From Acidimicrobiia bacterium (GTDB lineage: Bacteria > Actinomycetota > Acidimicrobiia > Acidimicrobiales > Aldehydirespiratoraceae), in the NCBI GenBank assembly GCA_022828135.1, contig JAJEJB010000018.1, positions 1 to 64,000 of the forward strand: a DNA stretch of 64,000 bases. Direction: 5' to 3'. The position numbers were made by a program, and so were the translations under genes. Below, piece by piece: positions 18,238 through 27,021 of this stretch (position 1 is the first letter of the stretch; the number at the start of each line of letters is the position of its first letter). Under the pieces are notes generated by a model. The model had not been told where the DNA came from and did not search any database. It was given only the letters and a program-made list of their open reading frames with translations.

Positions 18238-19535
18238 ACCGCTACCAGATCCAGGTCAAGCTCCGACACATCCAACTCCCCAGACACAAGCCGCGGCAAC
18301 AGGAGATCACGGGCTTCCCTCAACACCTCGATCTGCTGCAGTAGGAAGTCAGCCAACTTCAAGAGCGGCTTGACCTTGTCGGTGTATCGATGGACGACTG
18401 CTGCGGGTGGACTCACTACAGCCATGTCCATGACATCCGCGGGTTTCACCCGCTGATGGCTGGTCGAGGTTCCTCCAGCTGTCGTTGCTAGGCGACTAGC
18501 GAATTCGGTCGAGGTCACAAGACCGTATACATAGGTGTGCGTCCACGTCGCAGGGTTCGCCAGCACGAGGAATTCAGTCGATGCGACAGCTCGTCGGTCG
18601 TGACCGGAACGATTTACACGCCAAACTCTTAGAAACTTCGGATTGAGCTTTGAAACCATGACACTCTCTCCGGCCAAGAGGTACTTACCGCTCCTTATCA
18701 CAGCTCCAAGTTCAACGGACGGAAGCCTTCGGTCATCGAAAGCGGGAATCGAGTAGTGATCAAAGGCTTCCTCTGCAAACTCGAACGGCCTCACGTTGGA
18801 CCGCTGAAGCTCAAGCTCATCCCCCAGACGAGTCAGGCTCCAACCATCCGGTATTGGGCCAAGGTCGCAGTCGACCAGCTCGACATCCTCATGCCCCGGG
18901 AACCGGAAGTGCACGAACCACTCCCGATACAACAACCGAGCCATCTTCTCCAGAATCTCGATCCGTCGCCGATTGTTCTCGATCAACTCATCCAGCGAAG
19001 CGACTGCCGCGCCCACACGACGCTGCCAGCCTATGGGAGGGAGCGGCACAGTGAGTCTTCGCTGTGCTGTCAGGCTCACATAATCGGCCATGTCTGTTTC
19101 GCCCTTACGGACATACCACTGGTGCTTGAAGTGTGGTGAACGAAGGTACGCGTATAAGAACTGTCGATCTATCCGGCCTTCATCGAGGGTGCGCCAGAAC
19201 GTCGTCTGAGGACTGCACACAAACGCAGGCGCATCCAGTGGTGCAAGAGCGAGCTTGCCGACGGTTCCCTTGTGGCTGAAGAGAATGTCGCCGCCAGTAC
19301 CGATTCCCTTGCGAACTCGTCTGCGCGCGGACCCGCTAATCGCTCTGGCAGAACCGAAGAGGATTTGATCGTCACGAATATCGGCCGCACGAATATACAG
19401 TGCACAACCTTCATCGGCGAACTCATGTGAACGGGGCCGGTACTCACCATGGTTGCCGTCCTCTACACTCAGAATGCTCGCATCCTGAAGCTCCGCAACG
19501 GTAAACCAGTCGACCCTATTGAGGTAAGTGTTCAC
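18234..19535 (-). CDS. hsdS: Type I restriction-modification specificity subunit S
   Basis: A 433-aa subunit that determines the DNA sequence recognised by the methylase and nuclease. It has two target-recognition domains: the first in residues about 1-150, with TVPLPPIGWQRRVGAAVASL at its end, and the second from about residue 230, beginning with WSLTRLGDELELQRS. Each is followed by a helical spacer, the first containing DELIENNRRRIEILEKMARL and the second running to LPRLVSGELDV near the C terminus. This is the standard HsdS arrangement of two half-site readers. The GTG start overlaps the hsdM stop by four bases. Recognition sequence cannot be predicted by eye. Confidence 0.92.
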   Translation of the reverse strand: MNTYLNRVDWFTVAELQDASILSVEDGNHGEYRPRSHEFADEGCALYIRAADIRDDQILFGSARAISGSARRRVRKGIGTGGDILFSHKGTVGKLALAPLDAPAFVCSPQTTFWRTLDEGRIDRQFLYAYLRSPHFKHQWYVRKGETDMADYVSLTAQRRLTVPLPPIGWQRRVGAAVASLDELIENNRRRIEILEKMARLLYREWFVHFRFPGHEDVELVDCDLGPIPDGWSLTRLGDELELQRSNVRPFEFAEEAFDHYSIPAFDDRRLPSVELGAVIRSGKYLLAGESVMVSKLNPKFLRVWRVNRSGHDRRAVASTEFLVLANPATWTHTYVYGLVTSTEFASRLATTAGGTSTSHQRVKPADVMDMAVVSPPAAVVHRYTDKVKPLLKLADFLLQQIEVLREARDLLLPRLVSGELDVSELDLDLVAV

Positions 19536-21079
19536 GCGCTGTCCCTTAAGATCTCCTTGAGCATACGAGTCACCGTGACTTCAAGTTCATGAGAGCGATC
19601 CGTGAGTTCGGAGAATCGCGCAGCGAGCACGGGCAACTTGGTCATGTCACCCGAATCAAAGGATGAGGGATCTAGAGCGATGTACCGACCTGGATTCAGG
19701 CTCCAGCCCTGCTCCTCAACCTGTTCGAGCGATGCGGCAGCACAAATGCCTGCCACATCGCAATACGCCCTGTCGGGAAACGCGGCGTCCAGCATCTCTT
19801 CGCCTCCACCCTCAAACTCGGGCTTCTCGCCGCGCCAGAGGCGGACGATGTTGGCGAGGAACTCGACTTGCTGCGGCGTCCAGTCGCGGTGGGCTCGGTC
19901 GATCTGGTTGTAGATCTCGCGGGCATCGATGAACAGGACCTGGTCGGCTCGGTCGGTCTGTTGCTTGCCGCGGTCAAGGAACCAGAGCGTCACGGGCAGA
20001 GTCACGGTGTAGAACATGTTCGTACCGACGGTGATGATCACGTCGACGCTGCGGTCCTCGATGAGCCTGCGACGAATCTCAAGTTCCGAGCCGCGTGCGT
20101 CCGATGCTGAGTTGGCCATCACGAACCCAGCCCGTCCGGTGTCGTTGAGTGTGGCGTAGAAGGTCTGGATCCAGAGGTAGTTGCCGTTGTCGGGCTTCGG
20201 CAGGCCGAACAGGAACCGGGGGTCGTCCTCGAGTTTCGTCTTGTCGATCTTGTTGACATTGAAGGGCGGATTGGCCATGACGAAGTCGAACTTGCCGACC
20301 GAGTCGTGGAGGTCCTCGTAATAGGTGTTGCCCTCTCGGATGTCGCCGCCGAGCCCGTGCACGGCGAGGTTCATCTTGGCGAGACGGACGGTGTCGCCGG
20401 TCTTCTCTTGGCCGTAGATCGACAACTCTTGACCGGGGTCGCGGCTGTGGCGCTCGACGAAGTGGGCCGACTGCACGAACATGCCGCCGGAGCCGCAGGC
20501 AGGGTCGTAGATCTTGCCGTGGAAGGGTTCGAGGATCTCCACGATGAGCCGCACGATCGAGGTGGGGGTGAAGAACTCGCCGCCCTTCTGGCCCTCTGAG
20601 AAGGCGAACTTGCCGAGGAAGTACTCGTAGATCAGGCCGAAGCCGTCGCCCTCGATCGCCTCCGGCAGTGCCCTCAGGAGTCGCAGCAGCTCTCCGAGGA
20701 TGTCGTCGGGGATGCGGGAATAGTCCTTCGGCAGGACGCCTTGAAGGTCGGGGTTGTAGACCTCGATGCCGCCCATGGCCTGGTTGATGGCCTTGCCGAT
20801 GTCGGCGTCCTCGGGCAGGTCGAGCAGCCCCTCGAACCGGGACTCCTCCGGCAGGTACAGCGCTCCGATGGCCTGGTAGTCCTCCGGCCCGGTGGGCCGG
20901 CGAGCAGACCCCGGACCCACCGACTGCGACGCCTGGGTGAACCGCTCGTCGGCGTACCTCAAGAAGATGAGCCCCAGCACCGGCGAGGCGTACTCCGACG
21001 CCTTCAGCCCGGAGTTGGCCCGAAGCTGGTCCGCCGCCTCCCAGAGCTTGTTCTGCAGCTCACCAAGATCAGTCGCCAC
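19532..21079 (-). CDS. hsdM: Type I restriction-modification DNA methyltransferase subunit M
   Basis: A 515-aa N6-adenine methyltransferase that protects host DNA. The AdoMet-binding motif I is DPACGSGGMF starting at D192, and the catalytic motif IV is NPPF at 270-273. The N-terminal helical HsdM domain is recognisable in LQNKLWEAADQLRANSGL and VLGLIFLRYADERF. The frame is open to an ATG at 21106, but GTG 21079 is preferred because AGGAAGGG lies six bases before it. It is the first gene of the hsdM-hsdS-hsdR operon, each gene overlapping the next by four bases. The intergenic DNA to the GNAT-PIN gene on the other side (about 267 bases) should hold both promoters. Confidence 0.93.
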   Translation of the reverse strand: MATDLGELQNKLWEAADQLRANSGLKASEYASPVLGLIFLRYADERFTQASQSVGPGSARRPTGPEDYQAIGALYLPEESRFEGLLDLPEDADIGKAINQAMGGIEVYNPDLQGVLPKDYSRIPDDILGELLRLLRALPEAIEGDGFGLIYEYFLGKFAFSEGQKGGEFFTPTSIVRLIVEILEPFHGKIYDPACGSGGMFVQSAHFVERHSRDPGQELSIYGQEKTGDTVRLAKMNLAVHGLGGDIREGNTYYEDLHDSVGKFDFVMANPPFNVNKIDKTKLEDDPRFLFGLPKPDNGNYLWIQTFYATLNDTGRAGFVMANSASDARGSELEIRRRLIEDRSVDVIITVGTNMFYTVTLPVTLWFLDRGKQQTDRADQVLFIDAREIYNQIDRAHRDWTPQQVEFLANIVRLWRGEKPEFEGGGEEMLDAAFPDRAYCDVAGICAAASLEQVEEQGWSLNPGRYIALDPSSFDSGDMTKLPVLAARFSELTDRSHELEVTVTRMLKEILRDSA

Positions 21080-21346
21080 GCCCGTCCCTTCCTGTAGCCG
21101 CTCCATTGTGTCGCAGCCTCAGGCGGCCGCCAAGATGCTCAGACCACAGCGACGCGCCGGATCGTGGAACCCCCGAGAAGCAGATGTCATAGGGGAGTGG
21201 GACGCTTGGGGCGTGCATGAGGGTCAGACAGTAGACGCAATAACGTAATCATCGCCTCTAACCGCATTGACGTACCCTCAGAGCCGACGCCACGCCCAGG
21301 GCGGAGGGCCCAGCAGTCCTGATCGTCCGATTGGAGAGAGCCGAGA

Positions 21347-23341
21347 ATGATCGAGGCCGTCAGTCCTGAGTCGTCGCACTATCGGCAAGTGGTCGCGCTC
21401 GGCGATGCCAACAGAGCGACGCTGGGTCTTCTCTACTCGACAGTGATCCACCAGGCTGCGGCCGAGCAGAGGGTGCTTGCGTTCATCGAGGACGGTGATG
21501 TCAGGGGCTACGCGCTCTTCAGGAAGAGGGTACGAACGAGCGACATCTCGCTCACCCATCTCTGCGTTGATCAGGGCCACCGCGGACGGGGCATCGCACG
21601 CGAGCTCGTGGAGGGCATCGTCGAACGCAATCCGAATCGAGCGGGTATCCGCGTGGTGTGCCGCGAGGACTACGACGCGCACACCCTGTGGCCACGGCTG
21701 GATTTTCAGCGGCTCGGACAGAAGCCCGGCCGCGGCCATGATCGGTTGCCTCTAGCGACATGGTGGCTACCGATCGCAGCGCGAACCCTCTTCGACGAAC
21801 CCGAGCCGGAGGATGCTCGGATGGTGGTGGCGATCGACACGAACGTTCTGCTCGACATCTTGGAGCAGAGAGACTTTCCATCATCGCTCGCTCTGGCTGC
21901 AGACTGGGTCGCAGAAACGGCAGAACTAGCCATGACCGAGCAGAGCCACTCCGAACTGCAGGATGAGGACATCGGAAGCGGCGACTTCAGGTCAACTCCA
22001 GAAGAGTTCCGGACGTTGACACCATCTCAAGACGGGTGGCAGATGAAGTTGCATGCGTTGCAGGGCAATCACTCGACGGCTCGCCTGGGAGAGGCAGATC
22101 TCCGGGTCGTCGCCCAGGCTGCCGCAAGCGACGCCGACTATCTCCTCTCCCGTGATGAGGGCCTACTCCGCCAGCGGAGGCAGATCGAGCAGTTGACGGG
22201 CTTGAGCCTGCTAAGCCCCGACGACTTTCTCCTGAGGCTTCACGCACAAGGAGGCGAACACAGCCACCAGACGCGGATCATCGCGGCCTCAGGCATGTCT
22301 GTGTCCATGGTCACGGAGATGCCTTCGGACGCTGAGTTGTCCTCCTACTGCCATGATCATGTGGGTGAGCGTCCGAGCAACCTGAGGCAGCGTCTGGGGA
22401 TCGCCATCGCGCACGGTGGGCGCATCGAACAACTCGTAACGGACTCGGCGGAGCCTCTTGCGCTTGGAGCGATGTACCGGGAAGACGACAACGTCACGGT
22501 CACGGTGCTACGAAGCGCAGCAGGACAGCGGACGTACACAGCGATCCGGCAGATGGTTCATCATCTTCGAGCGATTGCCGCCGTAGGCGGGCCGGGGACC
22601 ATCGTTGTGGACGACCAGACCCTGCGATCAGCCGAAATGGCCCTTCGCGACGAGGGGTTCAGATCGCGGGGATCCGCGTGGACGGCGGTCGTTCGGACTG
22701 GGATCCTCGGACCAGGTGGCGCGCTGCCGCCGGAGCTGGAACAAATCGGTTGGGACAGGCTGACAGCGGACCTGGTTCGACACTACGAGAGGCATGCATG
22801 GCCATCCAAGGTGTTCAGCGGAAACGTTGCGTCCTACGTGGTGCCGATCAAGCCGGAGTACGCCCGAGTCATCCTCGGCTATGAGGAACCCGAGCCACGG
22901 TTGTTCGAGTTGCACCTGCGAGCGGCCGCCGCCCGGGACAACGTGTACTACATGTCGCCCCGACATTTCGTCGAAGCCCCCGCGCGAATCATCTGGTGGG
23001 TGTCGGGTGGAGGACCACTCGGAGGCATGCGAGCGATGTCCTGGCTGGACGAGGTCGACACCGGAGACCCTCGCCGCCTGTACCGCAAGTACCGTGACCG
23101 CGGAGTGCTCGATGAACGGCAGGTACTTGAGAGCGCCAAGCAACCCCGGAAGGACGGCCATCCTTTGGCAACTGCACTGCTGTTCAGCCGGACGGAGATG
23201 TTCCAGGAGCCAGTGCTGATAGCACGGGCGCGAGAGTTATGCGCGAGCATGGAAACGGATGGGTACTTCGTAACGATTAGACGGATTGACGAAGGCATCG
23301 TCCGGGCGTTCTACGAGGAGGGGATCAGACGGGATGACTGA
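21347..23341 (+). CDS. GNAT-PIN multidomain protein with ASCH-like C terminus
   Basis: A 664-aa protein joining several enzyme folds. Residues about 1-130 are a GNAT acetyltransferase with the acetyl-CoA loop QGHRGRGIARELVE. Residues about 160-300 are a PIN nuclease: VAIDTNVLLD with D164, then SHSELQDE, GEADLRVV and LLSRDEGLL supply the usual acidic residues. A second GNAT-like section may lie at about 330-450. From about residue 490, VPIKPEYARVIL and NVYYMSPRHF resemble the ASCH/PUA-like domain of the next gene. It overlaps that gene by eight bases. It lies beside a type I system, so a toxin or defence role is plausible but unproven. Confidence 0.75.
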   Translation: MIEAVSPESSHYRQVVALGDANRATLGLLYSTVIHQAAAEQRVLAFIEDGDVRGYALFRKRVRTSDISLTHLCVDQGHRGRGIARELVEGIVERNPNRAGIRVVCREDYDAHTLWPRLDFQRLGQKPGRGHDRLPLATWWLPIAARTLFDEPEPEDARMVVAIDTNVLLDILEQRDFPSSLALAADWVAETAELAMTEQSHSELQDEDIGSGDFRSTPEEFRTLTPSQDGWQMKLHALQGNHSTARLGEADLRVVAQAAASDADYLLSRDEGLLRQRRQIEQLTGLSLLSPDDFLLRLHAQGGEHSHQTRIIAASGMSVSMVTEMPSDAELSSYCHDHVGERPSNLRQRLGIAIAHGGRIEQLVTDSAEPLALGAMYREDDNVTVTVLRSAAGQRTYTAIRQMVHHLRAIAAVGGPGTIVVDDQTLRSAEMALRDEGFRSRGSAWTAVVRTGILGPGGALPPELEQIGWDRLTADLVRHYERHAWPSKVFSGNVASYVVPIKPEYARVILGYEEPEPRLFELHLRAAAARDNVYYMSPRHFVEAPARIIWWVSGGGPLGGMRAMSWLDEVDTGDPRRLYRKYRDRGVLDERQVLESAKQPRKDGHPLATALLFSRTEMFQEPVLIARARELCASMETDGYFVTIRRIDEGIVRAFYEEGIRRDD

Positions 23342-23786
23342 GGACATGCAAGGGCTCGATCAGAACCGGATGGTCGTTCTGTCGCTCAAGCCGAGATTCG
23401 CGGACGCCATCCTCGCGGGTGCCAAGACAGTTGAGTTGCGGCGTACGGAACCGAAGATCGTGGTCCCGACACGGGCGCTCCTATATGCGGCGTCGCCAAT
23501 GCGCGCGCTCCTAGGCACATGCGTCATCACCAGTGTTCAGACCTTGGACCTCCTGGTCTTGTGGCGGGAGCAGGGCTCGGGGTCCGGTTTGCGCTACCAC
23601 GAGTTCCAGGAGTACTTCGAGGGTGTAGACGTTGGCACTGCTCTGACGCTGACCCGACCACGCACGTTCAGCCGGCCTATTCCCCTCCAAGACCTGCGAG
23701 CGAAGCCCAAGGGCTTCCGCCCACCTCAGAGCTTTGCCTACGTCGACACCAAGACCGGCGACCGGCTTATCCGAATGGCCGCCTAG
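23334..23786 (+). CDS. ASCH domain-containing protein
   Basis: A 150-aa protein with an ASCH domain, an RNA-binding PUA-like fold that in some members has ribonuclease or nucleoside amidohydrolase activity. The typical start is MVVLSLKPRFADAILAG followed by KTVELRRTEPK. The strand ALLYAASPMRALLGTCVI and the C-terminal FRPPQSFAYVD complete the fold. The ATG at 23334 overlaps the end of the preceding GNAT-PIN gene by eight bases, so the two are made together. The partner has a similar domain at its C terminus, suggesting that the two proteins act on the same RNA target or on each other. Confidence 0.78.
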   Translation: MTEDMQGLDQNRMVVLSLKPRFADAILAGAKTVELRRTEPKIVVPTRALLYAASPMRALLGTCVITSVQTLDLLVLWREQGSGSGLRYHEFQEYFEGVDVGTALTLTRPRTFSRPIPLQDLRAKPKGFRPPQSFAYVDTKTGDRLIRMAA

Positions 23787-23792
23787 CCGAGG

Positions 23793-24647
23793 GTGGCTAC
23801 TCACAATCTCAAGGGGCCGTCGTCGGCGGGGCTCATGTACTCCGACACCGGCGGGGACGGGCCCGCGGTGGTGCTGCTGCACGGGGTGTTGACCAACGGC
23901 ACGCTGTGGGACCCCGTCGTGGCCGGGCTGCGGGACCGCTACCGGTGCATCGTGCCTGAGTTGCCCTTCGGCGCCCACCGCACCCCCATGCCCGACGACG
24001 CCGACCTCAGCCTTGAGTCGCTCGCCCGCATGATCGCCGGCTTCCTCGTCGAGCTCGACCTGCGCGACGTGACGCTGGTGTGCAACGACTGGGGCGGCGC
24101 CCAGCTCGTGGTCGCCCCCGGCGGCTCGGACCGGGTCGGCAGCCTGGTGCTGGTGTCCTGCGAGGCCTTCGACAACTACCCGCCCGGTATCCCCGGCCGG
24201 CTGCTGTGCCTCAACGCGTCGCTGCCCGGCGGCACCTTCCTCACCGCGCAGCTCCTGCGCCCCCGCCTGATCAGGCACCTACCGTTCACCTGCGGGGCGC
24301 TCACCAAGAAGCGCCTCCCCAACGACCAGTTCATGAGCCTGATCGAGCCGCTGCGCCACAACCCCAGAGTGCGGCGCGACCTCGACAAGTACCTCCGCAG
24401 CGTCCCCGGCAAGGCGCAACTGCTCGAATGGGCCGAACGGCAGCGCGCCTTTGACGGCCCCGTGCTCATCGTGTGGGCCCGCGAGGAGAAGCTGATGCCG
24501 CCCGAGCACGCCGTGCTCCTCGCCGAGCACTTCGACAACGCCGAGCTGGTGTGGGTCGACGACAGCCGCACCCTCATCCCCATAGACCAGCCCGAGGTCC
24601 TCACTGCCCACCTCGAAGAGTTCCTGGCCCGAACCACCACCCCCTGA
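23793..24647 (+). CDS. Alpha/beta-fold hydrolase, haloalkane-dehalogenase-like
   Basis: A 284-aa alpha/beta hydrolase. The oxyanion-hole motif is LLHGVLTNGTLWD near residue 32. The nucleophile elbow reads CNDWGGAQ, with Asp in the nucleophile position followed by Trp, as in haloalkane dehalogenases and some epoxide hydrolases. A late IPIDQPEVL stands where the catalytic histidine is expected, and a clear histidine motif is not seen there; this should be checked. GTG start; it begins six bases after the ASCH gene but has the composition of housekeeping DNA, so it need not belong to the island. Confidence 0.78.
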   Translation: MATHNLKGPSSAGLMYSDTGGDGPAVVLLHGVLTNGTLWDPVVAGLRDRYRCIVPELPFGAHRTPMPDDADLSLESLARMIAGFLVELDLRDVTLVCNDWGGAQLVVAPGGSDRVGSLVLVSCEAFDNYPPGIPGRLLCLNASLPGGTFLTAQLLRPRLIRHLPFTCGALTKKRLPNDQFMSLIEPLRHNPRVRRDLDKYLRSVPGKAQLLEWAERQRAFDGPVLIVWAREEKLMPPEHAVLLAEHFDNAELVWVDDSRTLIPIDQPEVLTAHLEEFLARTTTP

Positions 24648-24670
24648 CGCGCTGGACGGGGTTCGACGGA

Positions 24671-24802
24671 TTATCGGGGCGACGAGCCCGTAGCCGATCC
24701 CAACTCCGGGTCGGTCAGGCGCTGCTTGCGGCGCCGCACCGGTCCCTGAGGCAGCTGGTTCTCGGGCTGGCCATAGAACTCGTGCTCCTCTTCTGGGGTC
24801 AT
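24671..24802 (-). CDS. Small hypothetical protein, possibly a truncated antitoxin-like gene
   Basis: A 43-aa open frame too short for most gene finders. It starts MTPEEEHEFYGQPENQLPQG and continues with a basic stretch PVRRRKQRL. Proteins with this type of N terminus are, as I recall, about 90 aa long in actinobacteria and continue into a ribbon-helix-helix domain with PVPVRFP. Here the frame stops after TDPELGSATGSSPR, so the DNA-binding part appears to be missing. No ribosome site is visible. It could be a degraded gene beside the toxin-antitoxin pair. Confidence 0.35.
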   Translation of the reverse strand: MTPEEEHEFYGQPENQLPQGPVRRRKQRLTDPELGSATGSSPR

Positions 24803-24967
24803 GTGAACGGATAGGTCATGTAGAAATCAATGTTATCATGAAGTTTCAGGGTTATTCTCTAGCTATACTGCAATACTGGTAATGGTGTGAGCCACGGCCG
24901 CGGCACTCCTCGCAACGAGACCGAGCTGCGTGCTAGCTCGCAGCCTGATGAGATGAACGGAGTTCTG

Positions 24968-24973
24968 TACAAT
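24968..24973 (+). promoter_or_regulatory. -10 box TACAAT of the toxin-antitoxin operon
   Basis: TACAAT sits in TTCTGTACAAT, where TGTACA is palindromic and might also be part of an operator. The first ATG (24974) directly follows, and an in-frame GTG at 24980 lies at the leaderless distance. Which of the two is used is open. Confidence 0.4.
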
Positions 24974-25252
24974 ATGGATGTGGCAATTGACAATGCACCG
25001 CCGTCAACCACGCTGTCGCTGACCGACATGCGAGGCAATCTGCGCGAGGTCGTCGACGAAGTCATACGCACCGGCGGCGAGGTCACCATCACCAGGCACG
25101 GCAAGCCCGTCGCGGTGCTGCTCGCCCACGACGAGTACGAGTCGCTGGTCGAGACCGTCAACATTCTCTCCGATGACGAGACGATGGCCGCGATCGCACA
25201 GAGCGAGGCGGAGTTCGCAGCAGGGAACTTCTCACGTATCGACCAGATCTGA
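24974..25252 (+). CDS. Type II antitoxin, Phd/YefM family
   Basis: A 92-aa antitoxin of the Phd/YefM type that neutralises the toxin encoded directly downstream and represses the operon. The N-terminal DNA-binding fold has SLTDMRGNLREVVDEV and GGEVTITRHGKPVAVLLAHDEYESL, the conserved Phd core. The C-terminal part, with MAAIAQSEAEFAAGNFSRID, is the usual flexible toxin-binding tail. The frame is open to 24887, but no ribosome site supports that start. The toxin begins 18 bases after the stop. Confidence 0.88.
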   Translation: MDVAIDNAPPSTTLSLTDMRGNLREVVDEVIRTGGEVTITRHGKPVAVLLAHDEYESLVETVNILSDDETMAAIAQSEAEFAAGNFSRIDQI

Positions 25253-25270
25253 AGCCCGGCTGCTCGAGCG

Positions 25271-25513
25271 ATGCCCGAGATATCGGCGAGCGCGCAGAAG
25301 TCGCTGCGAGCTCTTCCGGAGCCGTTGCGCCAACGGGCGATGGAGATCATCGGACGCCTGGATTCCGAGCCAGCGCTCGGCAAGAAGCTGCAAGGCAAGC
25401 TAACCGGCAGCCGCTCAGTGCGCCTCGGACGATCCCACCGCATCATCTACACGGCCACATCGGGGGTCGTGCGAGTCACCGCCGTCCGCCCTCGACGGGA
25501 CGCCTACCGATGA
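25271..25513 (+). CDS. Type II toxin, RelE/ParE family
   Basis: An 80-aa toxin of the RelE/ParE fold. The core is visible in ALPEPLRQRAMEIIGRLD, GKKLQGKLTGSRSVRLG, and SHRIIYTATSGVVRVTAVR, the last being the characteristic final strands with the basic residues used against mRNA or gyrase. It is short but not truncated for this family. Whether it cleaves ribosome-bound mRNA (RelE type) or poisons gyrase (ParE type) is not decided by the sequence. It is made together with the Phd-type antitoxin. Confidence 0.85.
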   Translation: MPEISASAQKSLRALPEPLRQRAMEIIGRLDSEPALGKKLQGKLTGSRSVRLGRSHRIIYTATSGVVRVTAVRPRRDAYR

Positions 25514-25580
25514 TCGACTACAAGACGAACGTCCAACGCTGGACAGTCGGGCGCGCCCACAGTGAGTGCCGACGGGTAGC

Positions 25581-27011
25581 TCAGGTGGCGGCGCCTAGCG
25601 ACGGGCGGTGGGTGTTGAAGAAGGCGCCCTGCTCGGCCTCCAGGGATGCGGCTACCCGGTAGGGGACTAGGTCGGCGTTGACTGGGCCCACGATTTGCAT
25701 GCCGATGGGTACGCCGGTCGAGGCGGCCAGGCCGATGGGGATGCTCATCACTGGGAGCCGGCCCAGGATGTTGAACGGGTAGGTCATGCAGAAGTCGAGC
25801 TGGTTGTGCCACTCCGCGGGGTCGGCGTCGTCGGCCCGTCCGAGGTCGGCCGGGATGTCGGTCCTGGTCAGGGTGGGGCAGACCAGCGCGTCGAAGCCGG
25901 CGCCGAACACCTTGGCCTGCATATCGGCGTACATGCCGTCGCCGTACTCCCAGCTCTGCCACCACTGCTCCACCGACACCTCCGGAGAGTCCTCCAACCA
26001 GGTCCGGATGTAGGAGGTCAGCCGGTCCGAGCCGCCCTCCGGCAGCACGCTCGTCAACACGCTCCGGCTCAGGAAGTTCAGATGGGTCATAGCGGTCGAG
26101 CGGGCCTCGGCGGTCCAGTCGAGCTCCACCGGCTCGCACTCGATCCCCGCCCCGGCCAACACCTCCACCGCTCCGGCCAAGGCATCGGCCACCTCGGCGC
26201 TCACGTCGAAGTAGCCCAGGTCGGCGCTCACCGCCACCCGCATGCCCTGCCCCGACGGGACCGGCTCAGGCAGCCGGTACGGCTCCAGCGAGAACATGTC
26301 GGCCTCCAACGGGCCCGCCATCGCGTTCTCGAACAGCGCCGAGTCGGCCACCGTGCGGGCCATCGGACCCGACGCCGCGTACCACTCGCGGTTCCAGGGC
26401 CAGACCTCCGGCACCCGTCCCCACGGAGGCTTGAAGCCCACCAGGCCGTTCAACGACGACGGGATCCGGATCGACCCCGCGATGTCCGACCCGGTGGCCA
26501 GCGTCGAGGTGCCCGCGGCCAGGCTCGCCCCCGAGCCGCCCGACGACCCGCCGCAGGTGAGGTCGGGGTTCCACGGATTGCGGGTCACGCCGTGCAGGAG
26601 CGACCAGGTCACCGCAGCCATCGAGAACTCCGGCGTGGTGGTGCGGGCATGGACGATCGCCCCCGCGTCGATCAGCCGCTGAGCGAAGGGGTCGGTGCCG
26701 GCAGCCACCTGATCGGCGAACAGCAGCGAGCCCTCCGTGGCCCGCTGGCCCTCGACGTGGACCTCGTCCTTCACCGCCAGCGCCAGCCCCTCCAGCGGGC
26801 GGTTCGTGCCCCTCGCATAGGCGTCGGCCGCAACGCCGGCCGCCTGGAGCGCATCATCGAAGAACGTGTCGGTGAAGGCGTTGACCACCGGCTCGACCTC
26901 CTCGGCCCGGGTTACCACCGCCTCCATCAGCTCCCTCGGCGACAGTTCCCTGCGGCGGAACATGCCGACCGCGTCGACGGCCGACAGGTAGTGAAGATCG
27001 CCGGCGGACAC
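25581..27011 (-). CDS. Amidase-signature family protein
   Basis: A 476-aa hydrolase of the amidase signature family. The lysine of the Ser-cisSer-Lys triad lies in LALAVKDEVHV near residue 79, and the serines in CGGSSGGSGASLAAG and GSDIAGSIRIPS further on, in the expected spacing. It hydrolyses an amide of unknown identity. The GTG start lies just after the P450 stop on the same strand (10 bases), so the two are one operon. An oxidase followed by an amidase suggests stepwise breakdown of an aromatic or alicyclic amide, which is an inference from context. Confidence 0.88.
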   Translation of the reverse strand: MSAGDLHYLSAVDAVGMFRRRELSPRELMEAVVTRAEEVEPVVNAFTDTFFDDALQAAGVAADAYARGTNRPLEGLALAVKDEVHVEGQRATEGSLLFADQVAAGTDPFAQRLIDAGAIVHARTTTPEFSMAAVTWSLLHGVTRNPWNPDLTCGGSSGGSGASLAAGTSTLATGSDIAGSIRIPSSLNGLVGFKPPWGRVPEVWPWNREWYAASGPMARTVADSALFENAMAGPLEADMFSLEPYRLPEPVPSGQGMRVAVSADLGYFDVSAEVADALAGAVEVLAGAGIECEPVELDWTAEARSTAMTHLNFLSRSVLTSVLPEGGSDRLTSYIRTWLEDSPEVSVEQWWQSWEYGDGMYADMQAKVFGAGFDALVCPTLTRTDIPADLGRADDADPAEWHNQLDFCMTYPFNILGRLPVMSIPIGLAASTGVPIGMQIVGPVNADLVPYRVAASLEAEQGAFFNTHRPSLGAAT

Positions 27012-27021
27012 GGCCGGGCGC

